Shown: positions 47,146 through 56,046 of the stretch, in pieces
Position numbering within the stretch: the first letter of the stretch is position 1
Layout of the letters: every line of letters begins with the position of its first letter
Origin: Pseudomonadota bacterium
GTDB taxonomy: Bacteria; Pseudomonadota; Gammaproteobacteria; Burkholderiales; Methylophilaceae
Length of the DNA stretch: 64,000 nt
Assembly (NCBI GenBank): GCA_029782295.1
Contig: JAKOVB010000027.1
Span: 310,001-374,000 of the forward strand
Direction: 5' to 3'
Position numbers and translations under genes: made by a program
The notes under the pieces: model-generated
What the model was told of the DNA's origin: nothing
What the model saw: only the letters and a program-made list of their open reading frames with translations
The model's database searches: none

Positions 47146-48000
47146 ATGAAAAATACTGCCACACTGCTGATCAACTGCCCGGACCGCAAGGGACTGGTCG
47201 CGGCCATTGCCGATTTTCTTTATCGGCACAATGCCAACATCGTACACGCCGACCAGCACCAGGACGCCGAAAACAACCTGTTCCTGATGCGCGTGGAATG
47301 GGATTTGAACGGTTTCGGACTGACACCGGACACCTTTGCAACAGCGTTCGCCCCAATCGCCGAACGCTTTGAGATGCAGTGGCAGCTCAAACTCTCCCAG
47401 CAGCGCCCCCGCGTTGCCATCATGGTGTCACATTACGACCACTGCCTGGTCGACCTGCTCTATCGTCACCAGAGCGGGGAACTGGCTTGCGACATTCCGC
47501 TGATCATCAGCAACCACAAGGACACGCAACGCCTCGCGGATTTCTACGGTATTCCGTTCCACCATATCGAAGTCAACAAGGACAACAAGGCTGATGCCGA
47601 AGCTCGCCAGTTTGCCCTGTTCGACGAATACAACATCGACCTGATCGTGCTGGCACGGTACATGCAGATCCTGTCACCCGAGTTCGTCAAGCGCTATCCG
47701 CAGCGCATCATCAACATCCATCATTCATTCCTGCCGGCCTTCATCGGTGCGCGTCCCTATCATCGCGCCTTCGAACGCGGGGTAAAGCTGATCGGCGCTA
47801 CCAGCCACTATGTCACCGAAGTGCTGGACGAAGGCCCGATCATCGAGCAGGACATCATGCGTGTATCGCATCGCGACCAGATCGATGACCTGATTCAGAA
47901 AGGCCGTGATCTGGAGAAGGTCGTCCTGTCGCGTGCCGTACGCTGGCATATCGAGAACCGGATCCTGCTGTACGCAAACAAGACGGTCATTTTCGACTAA
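47146..48000 (+). CDS. purU: Formyltetrahydrofolate deformylase PurU
   Basis: 284 aa from the ATG at 47146; in-frame ATGs at 47107 and 47125 lie too close to a TATAAT at 47102-47107 to be likely starts. An N-terminal ACT domain (LLINCPDRKGLVAAIADFLY) precedes the formyltransferase fold with catalytic residues in IINIHHSFLPAFIG and YVTEVLDEGPIIEQD. It hydrolyses 10-formyl-THF to formate and THF, balancing C1 pools, which fits a methylotroph. It ends at a strong terminator. Confidence 0.95.
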   Translation: MKNTATLLINCPDRKGLVAAIADFLYRHNANIVHADQHQDAENNLFLMRVEWDLNGFGLTPDTFATAFAPIAERFEMQWQLKLSQQRPRVAIMVSHYDHCLVDLLYRHQSGELACDIPLIISNHKDTQRLADFYGIPFHHIEVNKDNKADAEARQFALFDEYNIDLIVLARYMQILSPEFVKRYPQRIINIHHSFLPAFIGARPYHRAFERGVKLIGATSHYVTEVLDEGPIIEQDIMRVSHRDQIDDLIQKGRDLEKVVLSRAVRWHIENRILLYANKTVIFD

Positions 48001-48010
48001 CTGGTTGCAG

Positions 48011-48051
48011 AAACAAAAAAGGCTGAAGCGATGCTTCAGCCTTTTTTGTTT
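48011..48051. terminator. Strong bidirectional terminator after purU
   Basis: A 19-bp perfect inverted repeat around GAT: arms 48011-48029 and 48033-48051, with core AAGGCTGAAGC/GCTTCAGCCTT and A/T tracts on both sides. It serves purU (+) and the small secreted peptide gene (-). Confidence 0.95.
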
Positions 48052-48063
48052 CTGATTGGAGTC

Positions 48064-48207
48064 TTAGTTAGATTCTTCCATCAGCGGCGGGAGAGTCACG
48101 GCATCATCCACCGCAGCAATTTCCGGCAGGGATTCATCGTCAGCGAAAACCATCGGTGTAGCAGTCAGTGCGAACAGCGCAAGCAATGCAAGCAAAACTT
48201 TTCTCAT
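48064..48207 (-). CDS. Small secreted acidic peptide (47 aa)
   Basis: Translation starts MRKVLLALLALFALTATPMV and continues FADDESLPEIAAVDDAVTLP, ending PLMEESN. A textbook signal peptide (cleavage after VFA) leaves a ~25-residue acidic peptide. GGAGAAGGAA directly precedes the ATG, an excellent ribosome-binding site, and the gene ends 13 bp before the strong terminator. So it looks like a genuine, independently expressed gene missed by length cut-offs. No homologue recognised; function unknown. Confidence 0.7.
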   Translation of the reverse strand: MRKVLLALLALFALTATPMVFADDESLPEIAAVDDAVTLPPLMEESN

Positions 48208-48334
48208 TTCCTTCTCCCGAATCTGTATAGATTTAATAAGTTGATAGCGTCGCAGAATATTCTACGAACCGCTAATCTACGCCATTCAGGGGCTTTGCGC
48301 AACACCGGCAATACTGATTAATTAATATTTATAA

Positions 48335-49582
48335 TCAATCGGTTACAATGCTTTCACCAGCAAACAGCTGCGCCACGCTCTCACGCTTCCTCACCTGATG
48401 CACCCGGTTGCCGTCTACCATCACCTCCGCAGCACGCGGGCGGGTATTGTAGTTGGAGCTCATGCTCATGCCGTACGCCCCGGCGGACAGGATGGCGAGG
48501 GTATCTCCCTGCGCCAGCACCAAAGACCGGTCATGGCCAAGGAAGTCGCCGCTCTCGCATACCGGGCCGACGATCTCGTAAGTCTGTTCCTTGCCCGCAC
48601 GCGGTTGCACTGCCTGGATGTCGTGATAGGCGTCATACAGCGCAGGACGCATGAGGTCGTTCATGGCCGCATCGACGATGGCAAAGTTTCTGGTTTCACC
48701 GTGCTTGAGATATTCCACCCGGGTCAGCAGGGCTCCCGCGTTGCCGACCAGCGCACGCCCAGGCTCCATCACCAGCTTGAACGATCGTCCGGCCAGTTTC
48801 TGCAGGATGGCGCGGGCATACTCGGCAAAATCCGGCGGGGTTTCGTCAGTGTACCGGATGCCAATACCGCCACCGATGTCGAGATGTCGCATGTGGATGC
48901 CGTCCGCTTCCAGCTGGTCAACCAGCACGAGCACGCGATCCAGCGCATCGAGGAACGGCGATAGCTCGGTCAGTTGAGATCCGATATGGCAATCGATGCC
49001 ATGTACCTTCAGGTTGGGCAAGTCCGCTGCACGTCGGTAAAGGGCCACGGCCTGCTCGTAGGCCACGCCAAACTTGTTGTTCTTGAGACCGGTGGAAATG
49101 TAGGGGTGGGTTTTGGCATCCACGTTCGGGTTGACCCGCAACGATACCGGCGCCTGCTTGCCCATTTCAATCGCGACTGCGCTCAGGCGCTCCAGTTCGG
49201 CCTCGGACTCGACATTGAAACAGAAGATCCCGGCCTCGAGTGCAGCACGCATTTCCGCTGCAGTCTTGCCGACACCGGAAAACACCACCTTGCCTGGGTC
49301 CCCGCCAGCTGCCAGCACGCGAGCCAGTTCACCGCCAGACACGATATCGAACCCGGCGCCAAGCTTGGCGAACAGATTCAGGATGGCCAGATTGGGATTT
49401 GCCTTGACCGCGTAACAGACGAGGTGATCATGCCCGGCAAAGCCCGCATCGAAGCGCCGGAATGCATCTGTCAGCGCCGCTCGGGAGTAAACGTAGCAAG
49501 GCGTGCCGAACTCGGCGGCGATTCGGGACAATGGGACATCTTCGGCGTGCAGTTCGCCGTGCTTCAGTTGGAACGCGGTCAT
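48335..49582 (-). CDS. lysA: Diaminopimelate decarboxylase LysA
   Basis: 415 aa. PLP-enzyme fold III: the PLP lysine is in LVCYAVKANPNLAIL, the GxGxxF-like segment is KLGAGFDIVSGGELARVL, HIGSQLTELSPF and EPGRALVGNAG bind cofactor, and VCESGDFLGHDRSL carries the active-site Cys. It makes lysine from meso-diaminopimelate. The start overlaps the lptM stop by 4 bp, a common arrangement in this group. Confidence 0.97.
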   Translation of the reverse strand: MTAFQLKHGELHAEDVPLSRIAAEFGTPCYVYSRAALTDAFRRFDAGFAGHDHLVCYAVKANPNLAILNLFAKLGAGFDIVSGGELARVLAAGGDPGKVVFSGVGKTAAEMRAALEAGIFCFNVESEAELERLSAVAIEMGKQAPVSLRVNPNVDAKTHPYISTGLKNNKFGVAYEQAVALYRRAADLPNLKVHGIDCHIGSQLTELSPFLDALDRVLVLVDQLEADGIHMRHLDIGGGIGIRYTDETPPDFAEYARAILQKLAGRSFKLVMEPGRALVGNAGALLTRVEYLKHGETRNFAIVDAAMNDLMRPALYDAYHDIQAVQPRAGKEQTYEIVGPVCESGDFLGHDRSLVLAQGDTLAILSAGAYGMSMSSNYNTRPRAAEVMVDGNRVHQVRKRESVAQLFAGESIVTD

Positions 49583-49686
49583 GGATTACCTTGCGGATAT
49601 TGTTTTTCGGGGAGATACAAAGGACCTCTGGAGCCGCATGCGGTCACGGTCAGGCACAAGAGAATGCTGAGTAGGATCAATCGCAT
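49579..49686 (-). CDS. lptM: Small LptM-type lipoprotein (35 aa)
   Basis: Translation starts MRLILLSILLCLTVTACGSR and ends GPLYLPEKQYPQGNP. It has a lipobox (TVTAC, lipidated Cys17) and the CG-x-(R/K)-GPLYLP signature of LptM/YifL, which assists assembly of the LPS translocon LptD/E. It is coupled to lysA (ATGA), the usual synteny. Too short for most length filters, but strongly supported. Confidence 0.9.
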   Translation of the reverse strand: MRLILLSILLCLTVTACGSRGPLYLPEKQYPQGNP

Positions 49687-49731
49687 GGACACGGCTCCAA
49701 AAAGGGGGATTTTATCACAGCGGGTTGGACG

Positions 49732-50388
49732 CTAATAAAGCTGCTCGATGATCTGTGGCAACGGGATCGGCCCCGTCGGCATCAATGGCTTCAGGCTCTC
49801 GGCCTGCTTCGCCGCATCGTTCGCAGGCGGGGTTTGTTGCGGGACGACGATCACCTGCGGTGGGGATTTGGTTTTAGCCGGCTTGATCTCGACCGATTTG
49901 GGATCGGGTTTCCTTTCCTCTTTCCCGCCACCGGCAAGTTCAGCCGAGGCGGCCTTCTGCTCGGCCTTCAAGCGATTTTCCTCCTGCTTGTGCCAGACCA
50001 TGGGACACAACACCCGCTCGAAAGCATCACCGACGGTATCAGGAATGATAGGCGAGGGCTCACTCTCGTATTGAGCCACATAATCAATGGTTTCGTTTGT
50101 AGAAGAATAGTAAAGGTAACTCACCAGCTTGGCGGTATGTTCCGCACAATCGATACGTTCGCGCAACAACCCGGATGCCGCCTCTTTTCCGTTCAATGGC
50201 TGCGGAACCTTGAACACGACCTTTTTCCAGTAGGTGATTTCGTCATCCTTGATGGTCAGCTTGCTGCGGTCGTAAAAGTATTGGTCGGCAGCGCCTGCGG
50301 CGGGGAGCGGCACCCATTCGGCCGCAGAAGCCGCCCCTGACAGGGACAGGACCACCAGCGCCATCAGGCCGGCAAACGCTTTCTTCAT
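49732..50388 (-). CDS. Surface-adhesin E-like secreted protein
   Basis: 218 aa from the ATG at 50388. Signal peptide MKKAFAGLMALVVLSLSGAA, then a domain with AEWVPLP, YFYDRSKLTIKDDEITYWKK, RERIDCAEHTAKLVSYLYYS and PIIPDTVGDAFERVLCP, the pattern of the surface-adhesin E / small secreted family with two conserved Cys. The C-terminus is Pro/Lys-rich and low in complexity (~150-210). AGGAGAAC sits upstream. It is the last gene of the gshA chain and overlaps its neighbour by 4 bp. Confidence 0.7.
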   Translation of the reverse strand: MKKAFAGLMALVVLSLSGAASAAEWVPLPAAGAADQYFYDRSKLTIKDDEITYWKKVVFKVPQPLNGKEAASGLLRERIDCAEHTAKLVSYLYYSSTNETIDYVAQYESEPSPIIPDTVGDAFERVLCPMVWHKQEENRLKAEQKAASAELAGGGKEERKPDPKSVEIKPAKTKSPPQVIVVPQQTPPANDAAKQAESLKPLMPTGPIPLPQIIEQLY

Positions 50389-50909
50389 GCATGTTCTCCT
50401 GGGGCATTGAGCAATCTGGCCGCAATCATGCCATTGATTGCACCAAAAAACAGTGCAGCCGCGGCAAAAACCGGAATCAGGTAGGCCACACCAGCGTGCG
50501 GGATCAACCAGAGCCGCACGACCATCAATTGTCCTGCCATATGCGCGAAAGCAGCCAGAACACTCAGGCTGACCGGTCCGAACCAACGCTGCGGCAAATG
50601 CCGGGCGAGGGCAAGGACAGCCAGGCTGGCCAATGAACCGGAAAGACTGAGCACAAAGGTAGGCGACAAAAAATTGCCCAGCAACAGACTGCCCGCAAGC
50701 ACCCGCAACAGTGATACCCATACTGCCGTTGCCATATCGAAGCGATACAGCACATACAGCGTGACGATGTTGGCAATGCCGGGCTTGACCCCGGGCAGCG
50801 GCGAGGGGAACACCGCTTCCGCCAGATGCAGGCCGATTGCGAGCGCGGCCAGTCGCGCCACCCTGTGATCGTCCGGTGTCGTCCGGATCTTAATAATTGA
50901 GCGAGTCAT
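50385..50909 (-). CDS. Gx transporter family membrane protein
   Basis: 174 aa from the ATG at 50909. Five to six membrane helices with the family pattern LAALAIGLHLAEAVFPSPLP, GVKPGIANIVTLYVLYRFD and LLGNFLSPTFVLSLSGSLAS. The family (PF07456-type) often neighbours NusG domain II and ApbE/FMN-binding proteins. It is related to ECF-like S components, so flavin or quinone precursor transport is possible but unproven. It overlaps both neighbours. Confidence 0.8.
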   Translation of the reverse strand: MTRSIIKIRTTPDDHRVARLAALAIGLHLAEAVFPSPLPGVKPGIANIVTLYVLYRFDMATAVWVSLLRVLAGSLLLGNFLSPTFVLSLSGSLASLAVLALARHLPQRWFGPVSLSVLAAFAHMAGQLMVVRLWLIPHAGVAYLIPVFAAAALFFGAINGMIAARLLNAPGEHA

Positions 50910-51279
50910 ACGCCCTTTCTCCGCCCAGCAACTCGATACTGACCTGATTGGGCAGACAGATCGCCACCTGCCCGGCACGTGACAACCATCCCTGGTGCAC
51001 GCAGTACTGATTGCGGCAGGGAGAATGACTAAATCGCACCTGCCCCTGCCGGATCTGGACCTGGCTGCTTCCCAAAGGACCCCTGACTTCGATGATGCGA
51101 TCCTGCCCCAGGCTGTAGGTTGCCACGACGCCATGCTGGTCGCGCACACGCAGCTTGGCGGCATGCCCCGGTTGCCATAGCATGGCAAACGAAGCACCGA
51201 CCAGGCTCAGGCCCAGCACGAGCACCAGCCAGTCTCCAGGCAACAGCCTAGGGAACGACTTCCAGCGGTACATGTTCAT
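50890..51279 (-). CDS. NusG domain II-containing membrane protein
   Basis: 129 aa. An N-terminal membrane helix (GDWLVLVLGLSLVGASFAML) precedes a small beta domain (KLRVRDQHGVVATYSLGQDR) ending in SPCRNQYCVHQGWLSRAGQV and AICLPNQVSIELLGG. The spaced cysteines C-x4-C and CLPN are hallmarks of this group. It travels with Gx transporters and ApbE. The role is unknown, probably in extracytoplasmic flavin or redox assembly. An ATG at 51273 is an alternative start. It overlaps apbE by ~30 bp. Confidence 0.82.
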   Translation of the reverse strand: MNMYRWKSFPRLLPGDWLVLVLGLSLVGASFAMLWQPGHAAKLRVRDQHGVVATYSLGQDRIIEVRGPLGSSQVQIRQGQVRFSHSPCRNQYCVHQGWLSRAGQVAICLPNQVSIELLGGERAYDSLNY

Positions 51280-52276
51280 CTGTCAGCTTGAGTCTGCGAA
51301 ACATGGCTGTGGTCATGTGCAAACGGCCCAGCGTATCCACCAGCAAGGCATGCTCGATGCCCATGCCGCTTGCGGCCTGGCGCCAGCCGTTCACCCCGGA
51401 AAGAAAGATGGGCTTGGATGCGGCGTCGGACATCGCACCGGCGTGTGCGCCCGGCGGCACCAGAATCGTCACGGCCTCGGCAGTTTGTGCCGGATCACCG
51501 GTTCTCGGGTCGATCAGGTGGCAGTACCGCTTGCCATCGCGCATGAAATAACGCTGATAATCGCCCGAAGTACCGATGGCCCAGCCATCCGGCAATTCCA
51601 GCGTAGCCATGGCGCCCGGCTGACGCGGATGCTGAATGCCGACGCGCCACGGGTGATCACCGCGGGTTCCCAGTGCGATGATGTTGCCGCCAATGTTGAT
51701 GATCGCCCCTGGCACCCTCTCGCTACGCAGGTAGGCCGCAGCGCGGTCGAGCGCGTAACCCTTGGCGTAACCGCCCAGGTCCAGCCTGACGGTTGAATTG
51801 CGGCTCCATACCCGCCCCTTTTCGATGACGAGATCGCGCATGCGCGGATTGGCCTTGACCAGACGTTGCACCTGGGCATCGTCCGGTTCGACCGGAGTAA
51901 ATTCATCACGTTGAAATCCCCACAACCGGATCAGGTTGCCGATGGCGGGATTGAAAAGATCACCGGATTGGGATGCGATGCGGGACGAATCGATCAGAAT
52001 GGCTGCGAGTTCCGGAGAGAGCGGTGCGGGCTTGCCCTGGGCGAATGCCTGGTTCAGACGATCCAGTTCGCTGCCGGCCTTCCAGGCATGAAGTTGGTCG
52101 TGCAGGTGCTGGAAATCCTGTTCGACATGAGTTGCCAGGGAACGGGCACGCTCTTCCGGCAAGCCATAGATGCTGATATCCACCAGTGTGCCGAACACAT
52201 AGGTCTGGGACTGGTACAACGGCTCCCGGCCGCATCCAGCCAGCAAGAGTGCAAACAGGATCAGCCAGCGGCGCAT
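51248..52276 (-). CDS. apbE: FAD:protein FMN transferase ApbE (lipoprotein)
   Basis: 342 aa from the ATG at 52276. The lipoprotein signal MRRWLILFALLLAGCGREP is followed by YVFGTLVDISIYGLPEERAR, VRLDLGGYAKGYALDRAAAY, INIGGNIIALG, and CHLIDPRTGDPAQTAEAVTI with the metal-binding Asp/Thr region. ApbE covalently attaches FMN to threonines of exported flavoproteins such as NqrB/C and RnfG. No target flavoprotein is encoded nearby. Its start overlaps gshB by 16 bp. Confidence 0.93.
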   Translation of the reverse strand: MRRWLILFALLLAGCGREPLYQSQTYVFGTLVDISIYGLPEERARSLATHVEQDFQHLHDQLHAWKAGSELDRLNQAFAQGKPAPLSPELAAILIDSSRIASQSGDLFNPAIGNLIRLWGFQRDEFTPVEPDDAQVQRLVKANPRMRDLVIEKGRVWSRNSTVRLDLGGYAKGYALDRAAAYLRSERVPGAIINIGGNIIALGTRGDHPWRVGIQHPRQPGAMATLELPDGWAIGTSGDYQRYFMRDGKRYCHLIDPRTGDPAQTAEAVTILVPPGAHAGAMSDAASKPIFLSGVNGWRQAASGMGIEHALLVDTLGRLHMTTAMFRRLKLTDEHVPLEVVP

Positions 52277-53205
52277 GCACGTTCCAGCGCGTCGACAAAC
52301 CATACGGCTGGATCGCAATCGGTCTGGGCCGCGATTTCCACCATACCGGTCGGACTGGTCACATTGACTTCGGTCAGGCTGTCACCGATCACATCCAGCC
52401 CGACCAGAAACAAACCATGCTGCTTGAGGACCACCCCAACGGCTTCAGCGATCTCCCAGTCACGGTCGGTCAATGGCCGTGCGACGCCGGTACCACCGGC
52501 TGCCAGATTGCCACGCGTCTCGCCCGGCTTGGGTATCCGCGCCAGGGCAAAGGGCAGCGGCTCGCCGTCGATTACCAGGATGCGCTTGTCACCCTCCCGG
52601 ATCTCCGGCAGATAGCGTTGGGCCATGACAGTGCGTCGTTCGAAATGGGTGATGGTTTCCAGGATCACCCCGATATTATGGTCAGCAGCATGCAGCCGGA
52701 ACACGCCGGCCCCGCCCATACCGTCCAGAGGCTTGACCACGATATCGCCATGCAATGCGAGGAATGCTCGGATTTCATCCGCACTGGAGGTCACCAGAAA
52801 CGGGGGAGCAAATTGCGGGAAGCGAGCGATGGAGAGCTTTTCATTCCAGTCGCGAATGGATCGCGGCGTATTGAAGACGCGCGCACCTTGCCGCTCCGCG
52901 ATTTCCAGCAGATAGGTACTGTAGACATATTCGCTGTCGAAGGGGGGATCCTTGCGCATCAAAATAGCGTCGAAGGCCTCGGGCGGCTGCTCGGTTGCCG
53001 CTTCGAGGTGATACCAGGGATCCCCCTCCCGGAAGTCCATGCGGCTGGTACGCAAGCGCGCAACACCCTCGCGCAACAGAAGGTCCCCCTGTGTCGCCAC
53101 GAACAACGAGTGCCCCCGCCTCGCCGCCTCGCGCATGATGGCGACGCTCGAATCCTTGTAGGTCTTGAGTCCGTCGAGCGGGTCAAGGATCAACGCGATT
53201 TTCAC
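52261..53205 (-). CDS. gshB: Glutathione synthetase GshB
   Basis: 314 aa with a GTG start at 53205 that overlaps the gshA stop by 4 bp (GTGA). N-terminal VKIALILDPLDGLKTYKDSS; ATP-grasp segments DIVVKPLDGMGGAGVFRL, RTVMAQRYLPEIREGDKRIL and TRGNLAAGGTGVARPLTDRD; and LDVIGDSLTEVNVTSPTG. It ligates glycine to gamma-glutamylcysteine. Paired with gshA in one operon. Confidence 0.95.
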   Translation of the reverse strand: MKIALILDPLDGLKTYKDSSVAIMREAARRGHSLFVATQGDLLLREGVARLRTSRMDFREGDPWYHLEAATEQPPEAFDAILMRKDPPFDSEYVYSTYLLEIAERQGARVFNTPRSIRDWNEKLSIARFPQFAPPFLVTSSADEIRAFLALHGDIVVKPLDGMGGAGVFRLHAADHNIGVILETITHFERRTVMAQRYLPEIREGDKRILVIDGEPLPFALARIPKPGETRGNLAAGGTGVARPLTDRDWEIAEAVGVVLKQHGLFLVGLDVIGDSLTEVNVTSPTGMVEIAAQTDCDPAVWFVDALERACAAG

Positions 53206-54473
53206 GGCGCGGTCTTTTCCAGTTCCAGGCTTGCGGCCAGCAGGGCCAGACGGGCGATCACCCCATAGGCATAGAAACGATTTGGCGCGATGTCGGGCTT
53301 GCCGGCACAATCCGGCAAGGAACAGGAGGTCTCGAACGCCAGCGGGACGAAATGCATGCCGGGCGCGTTCAGGTTCTCATCGACGCCGCGGCCGGTATGC
53401 ACGCGATAAAAACCACCGACCACGTAGCGGTCCATCATGTAGATCACCGGTTCGGCGACCGCTTCGTTCATGCTTTCGAAGGTATACACCCCCTCCTGCA
53501 CGATCACCTCCTGCACCTGCAGGCCTTCCTTGACCACCGACATCTTGTTGCGTTGCTTGCGGTTGAGGCCGCGCACGTCATCCGGGCTTTTCACCGTCAT
53601 GATGCCCATGCCGTAGGTACCGGCATCCGCCTTGACGATCACGAACGGCTCCTGCTCGACACCGTATTCACGATACTTGGCGCTGATCCGGGACAACAGG
53701 TCGGACACCTGCGAGGCCAGGCAGTCTTCGCCGACCCGCTCCTGGAAATTGATCATGCCGCAGGTCGCGTACATCGGATCGACCAGCCACGGATCGATGC
53801 CGATCAGTTCTGCAAACTCACGGGCCACTCCTGCGTAGGCTGCAAAATGGTTGGACTTGCGACGGACCGCCCAACCCGCGTGCAAAGGCGGAATCAGCGA
53901 CTGTTCAATATCCTTCAGAATATCCGGGATGCCACCGGACAGATCGTTGTTCAACAAGACTGCGCAGGCATCGAAGCCATCCACCACCAGACGATTCCCC
54001 TTGCGCTGCGCCGGTTCGACCAACAGCTGATTGCCATCAGGAAGGTCGAAGCGGGTCGCTCCGGAAATCTCGGGGGAAATGCTTCCGACACGCACATCCA
54101 GACCGGCCTGTCGCAGGATGTTCGACAGGGCCGCCACGTTCTGCAGGTAGAACGTATTTCGGGTGTGGTTCTCAGGAATCAGCAGGATCCGCTGTGCCTC
54201 CGGACAGATCTTTTCCACCGCGGCCATCGCCGCCTGCACGCACAATGGCAGAAAATCCGGGTTGAGGTTGTTGAAGCCGCCGGGAAACAGGTTGGTATCG
54301 ACCGGCGCCAGCTTGAAGCCGGCGTTACGCAAGTCGACAGAGGCATAGAATGGCGTACCGTGGGTGAGCCACTGGGTACGCAGCCAATGCTCGATACGCG
54401 GCATGGCATCGAGGATGCGCTGCTCCAGATCGAGCAGGGGGCCCGTCAGGGCTGTAGTGAGATGTGGGACCAT
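53202..54473 (-). CDS. gshA: Glutamate-cysteine ligase GshA (proteobacterial short type)
   Basis: 423 aa. It matches the GshA type found with gshB in beta- and acidithiobacilli-like bacteria rather than the E. coli type: NAGFKLAPVDTNLFPGGFNN, LIPENHTRNTFYLQNVAAL, FVIVKADAGTYGMGIMTV and GRGVDENLNAPGMHFVPL. It makes gamma-glutamylcysteine, the first glutathione step. It is the first gene of a six-gene overlapping chain (gshA-gshB-apbE-NusG_II-Gx-adhesin E-like). A terminator for the upstream mgs genes lies 30 bp ahead. Confidence 0.94.
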   Translation of the reverse strand: MVPHLTTALTGPLLDLEQRILDAMPRIEHWLRTQWLTHGTPFYASVDLRNAGFKLAPVDTNLFPGGFNNLNPDFLPLCVQAAMAAVEKICPEAQRILLIPENHTRNTFYLQNVAALSNILRQAGLDVRVGSISPEISGATRFDLPDGNQLLVEPAQRKGNRLVVDGFDACAVLLNNDLSGGIPDILKDIEQSLIPPLHAGWAVRRKSNHFAAYAGVAREFAELIGIDPWLVDPMYATCGMINFQERVGEDCLASQVSDLLSRISAKYREYGVEQEPFVIVKADAGTYGMGIMTVKSPDDVRGLNRKQRNKMSVVKEGLQVQEVIVQEGVYTFESMNEAVAEPVIYMMDRYVVGGFYRVHTGRGVDENLNAPGMHFVPLAFETSCSLPDCAGKPDIAPNRFYAYGVIARLALLAASLELEKTAP

Positions 54474-54502
54474 ATGTTCATTCTAACATGTGGTCGACGG
54501 AC

Positions 54503-54528
54503 AAAAAAAAGCGGGCCGTGCGGCCCGC
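54503..54528 (-). terminator. Terminator of the N-methylglutamate operon
   Basis: GCGGGCCG (54511-54518) and CGGCCCGC (54521-54528) form a tight hairpin followed on the minus strand by eight T residues (54510-54503). It lies after mgsC and just before gshA. Confidence 0.88.
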
Positions 54529-54687
54529 AGAGGGAGGAGAGGAGAGTACAAATAACCGTAAGATTCCTGGTTGCCATTACTTAAGCATTTGCCATGCCAG
54601 AAATCACGCCCTTCAAATTCAACTAGTTATAAATTTCGCTTCAGGATGAGTGCCCCGCGGCCCACGCAAGGGCACTCAATTGGTGCA

Positions 54688-56034
54688 TCAGAAGCGGCTG
54701 TGGCCCGGAATCCAGTCCGTCCCTGCCAGCGGGATGCGTGCCATGGCGGCGGCCTCGATGGTCAACGCCACCAGATCCTCACGCTCCAGATGATGAACGT
54801 TGGATTTGCCGCAGGCGCGTGCAACCGTGGTCAGCTCCATGTTGAGCGTCTTGAGGTAATTCTTGACACGCTTGGCACCGACCAGGGGCTCCAGACGCTG
54901 TTCCAGAATCTCGTCCTGCGTGGTGACGCCCACCGGACACTTGCCGCTCTGGCAATGGTGGCAATAGCCGGGCGCCGTGTTGAGCGCAGCGTATTCTGCC
55001 TCCGCGGACAGGTGCTCGCCATTCTTCACGTAGGTGGCGCTGTTGCAGCCCAGTGAATACAGGATGCCCTGCCCGATTGCCACCGCGTCCGCCCCCATCG
55101 CCAGTGCCTTGGCGACGTCGGCACCGGTACGGATCCCCCCGGAGACGATCAGTTGCACCTTGCCACGCATGTTCATGTCGTCCAGCGCATCGACGGCCTG
55201 GCGAAGCGCAGCCAAGGTTGGGATCCCCACATGTTCGATGAAGACGGTCTGGGTCGCCGCCGTGCCGCCCTGCATGCCGTCCACCACGATGACGTCCGCG
55301 CCGGCATGCACCGCCAGTTTGACGTCATTGAAGGTACGGGTCGCGCCGACCTTGATGTAGATCGGTTTTTCCCAATCGGTAATTTCCCGCAGCTCCTGAA
55401 TCTTGATGGCCAGATCATCCGGACCGGTCCAGTCTGGATGGCGGCAGGCCGAACGCTGATCCACGCCCACCGGCAGAGTGCGCATGCCGGCCACGCGTTG
55501 CGTCACCTTTTGCCCCAGCAGCATGCCACCGCCGCCCGGCTTGGCCCCTTGGCCAATCACGAGCTCGATGGCATCCGCCTTGCGCAGGTCGTCCGGGTTG
55601 AAGCCGTAACGGGAAGGCAGGCACTGGTAGACCAAGGTCTTCGAAGATTGCCGCTCTTCCGGCGTCATGCCACCGTCACCCGTCGTGGTGGAAGTACCCA
55701 CTTCGGTCGCAGCCCGCCCCAGTGCTTCCTTGACGTTGGCAGACAGGGCACCGAAGCTCATGCCGGCAATGGTGATCGGTGTTTCCAGCTCGATCGGTTT
55801 CTTGGCGAATCGCGTGCCCAGAATGGTCTTGGTCACACACTTTTCACGATAGCCTTCCAAGGGGTAGCGCGAGGCGGAACCAGCCAGAAACACCAGATCG
55901 TCAAAGCTCGGCAGATGGCGCTTGGCGCCCATGCCGCGAATTTCATACAGGCCGGTGGCCGAGGCACGATGGATGTACTCGATCACTTTCTGGTTGTAAC
56001 CGGCACTTTCTTCCAATACGAGTTTTTTACTCAT
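54688..56034 (-). CDS. mgsC: N-methylglutamate synthase subunit C (glutamate synthase-like FMN domain)
   Basis: 448 aa. It corresponds to the FMN-binding synthase domain of glutamate synthase: IAGMSFGALSANVKEALGRA, TGDGGMTPEERQSS, IELVIGQGAKPGGGGMLLGQ, DVIVVDGMQGGTAATQTVF and VSGGIRTGADVAKALAMGAD. The cysteine cluster CHHCQSGKCPVGVTTQD should bind Fe-S. With MgsA and MgsB it exchanges the methylamine group to form N-methylglutamate from gamma-glutamylmethylamide or methylamine plus glutamate. Last gene of the operon, followed by a terminator ~160 bp on. Confidence 0.92.
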   Translation of the reverse strand: MSKKLVLEESAGYNQKVIEYIHRASATGLYEIRGMGAKRHLPSFDDLVFLAGSASRYPLEGYREKCVTKTILGTRFAKKPIELETPITIAGMSFGALSANVKEALGRAATEVGTSTTTGDGGMTPEERQSSKTLVYQCLPSRYGFNPDDLRKADAIELVIGQGAKPGGGGMLLGQKVTQRVAGMRTLPVGVDQRSACRHPDWTGPDDLAIKIQELREITDWEKPIYIKVGATRTFNDVKLAVHAGADVIVVDGMQGGTAATQTVFIEHVGIPTLAALRQAVDALDDMNMRGKVQLIVSGGIRTGADVAKALAMGADAVAIGQGILYSLGCNSATYVKNGEHLSAEAEYAALNTAPGYCHHCQSGKCPVGVTTQDEILEQRLEPLVGAKRVKNYLKTLNMELTTVARACGKSNVHHLEREDLVALTIEAAAMARIPLAGTDWIPGHSRF

Positions 56035-56046
56035 GATGTTTTCCTT

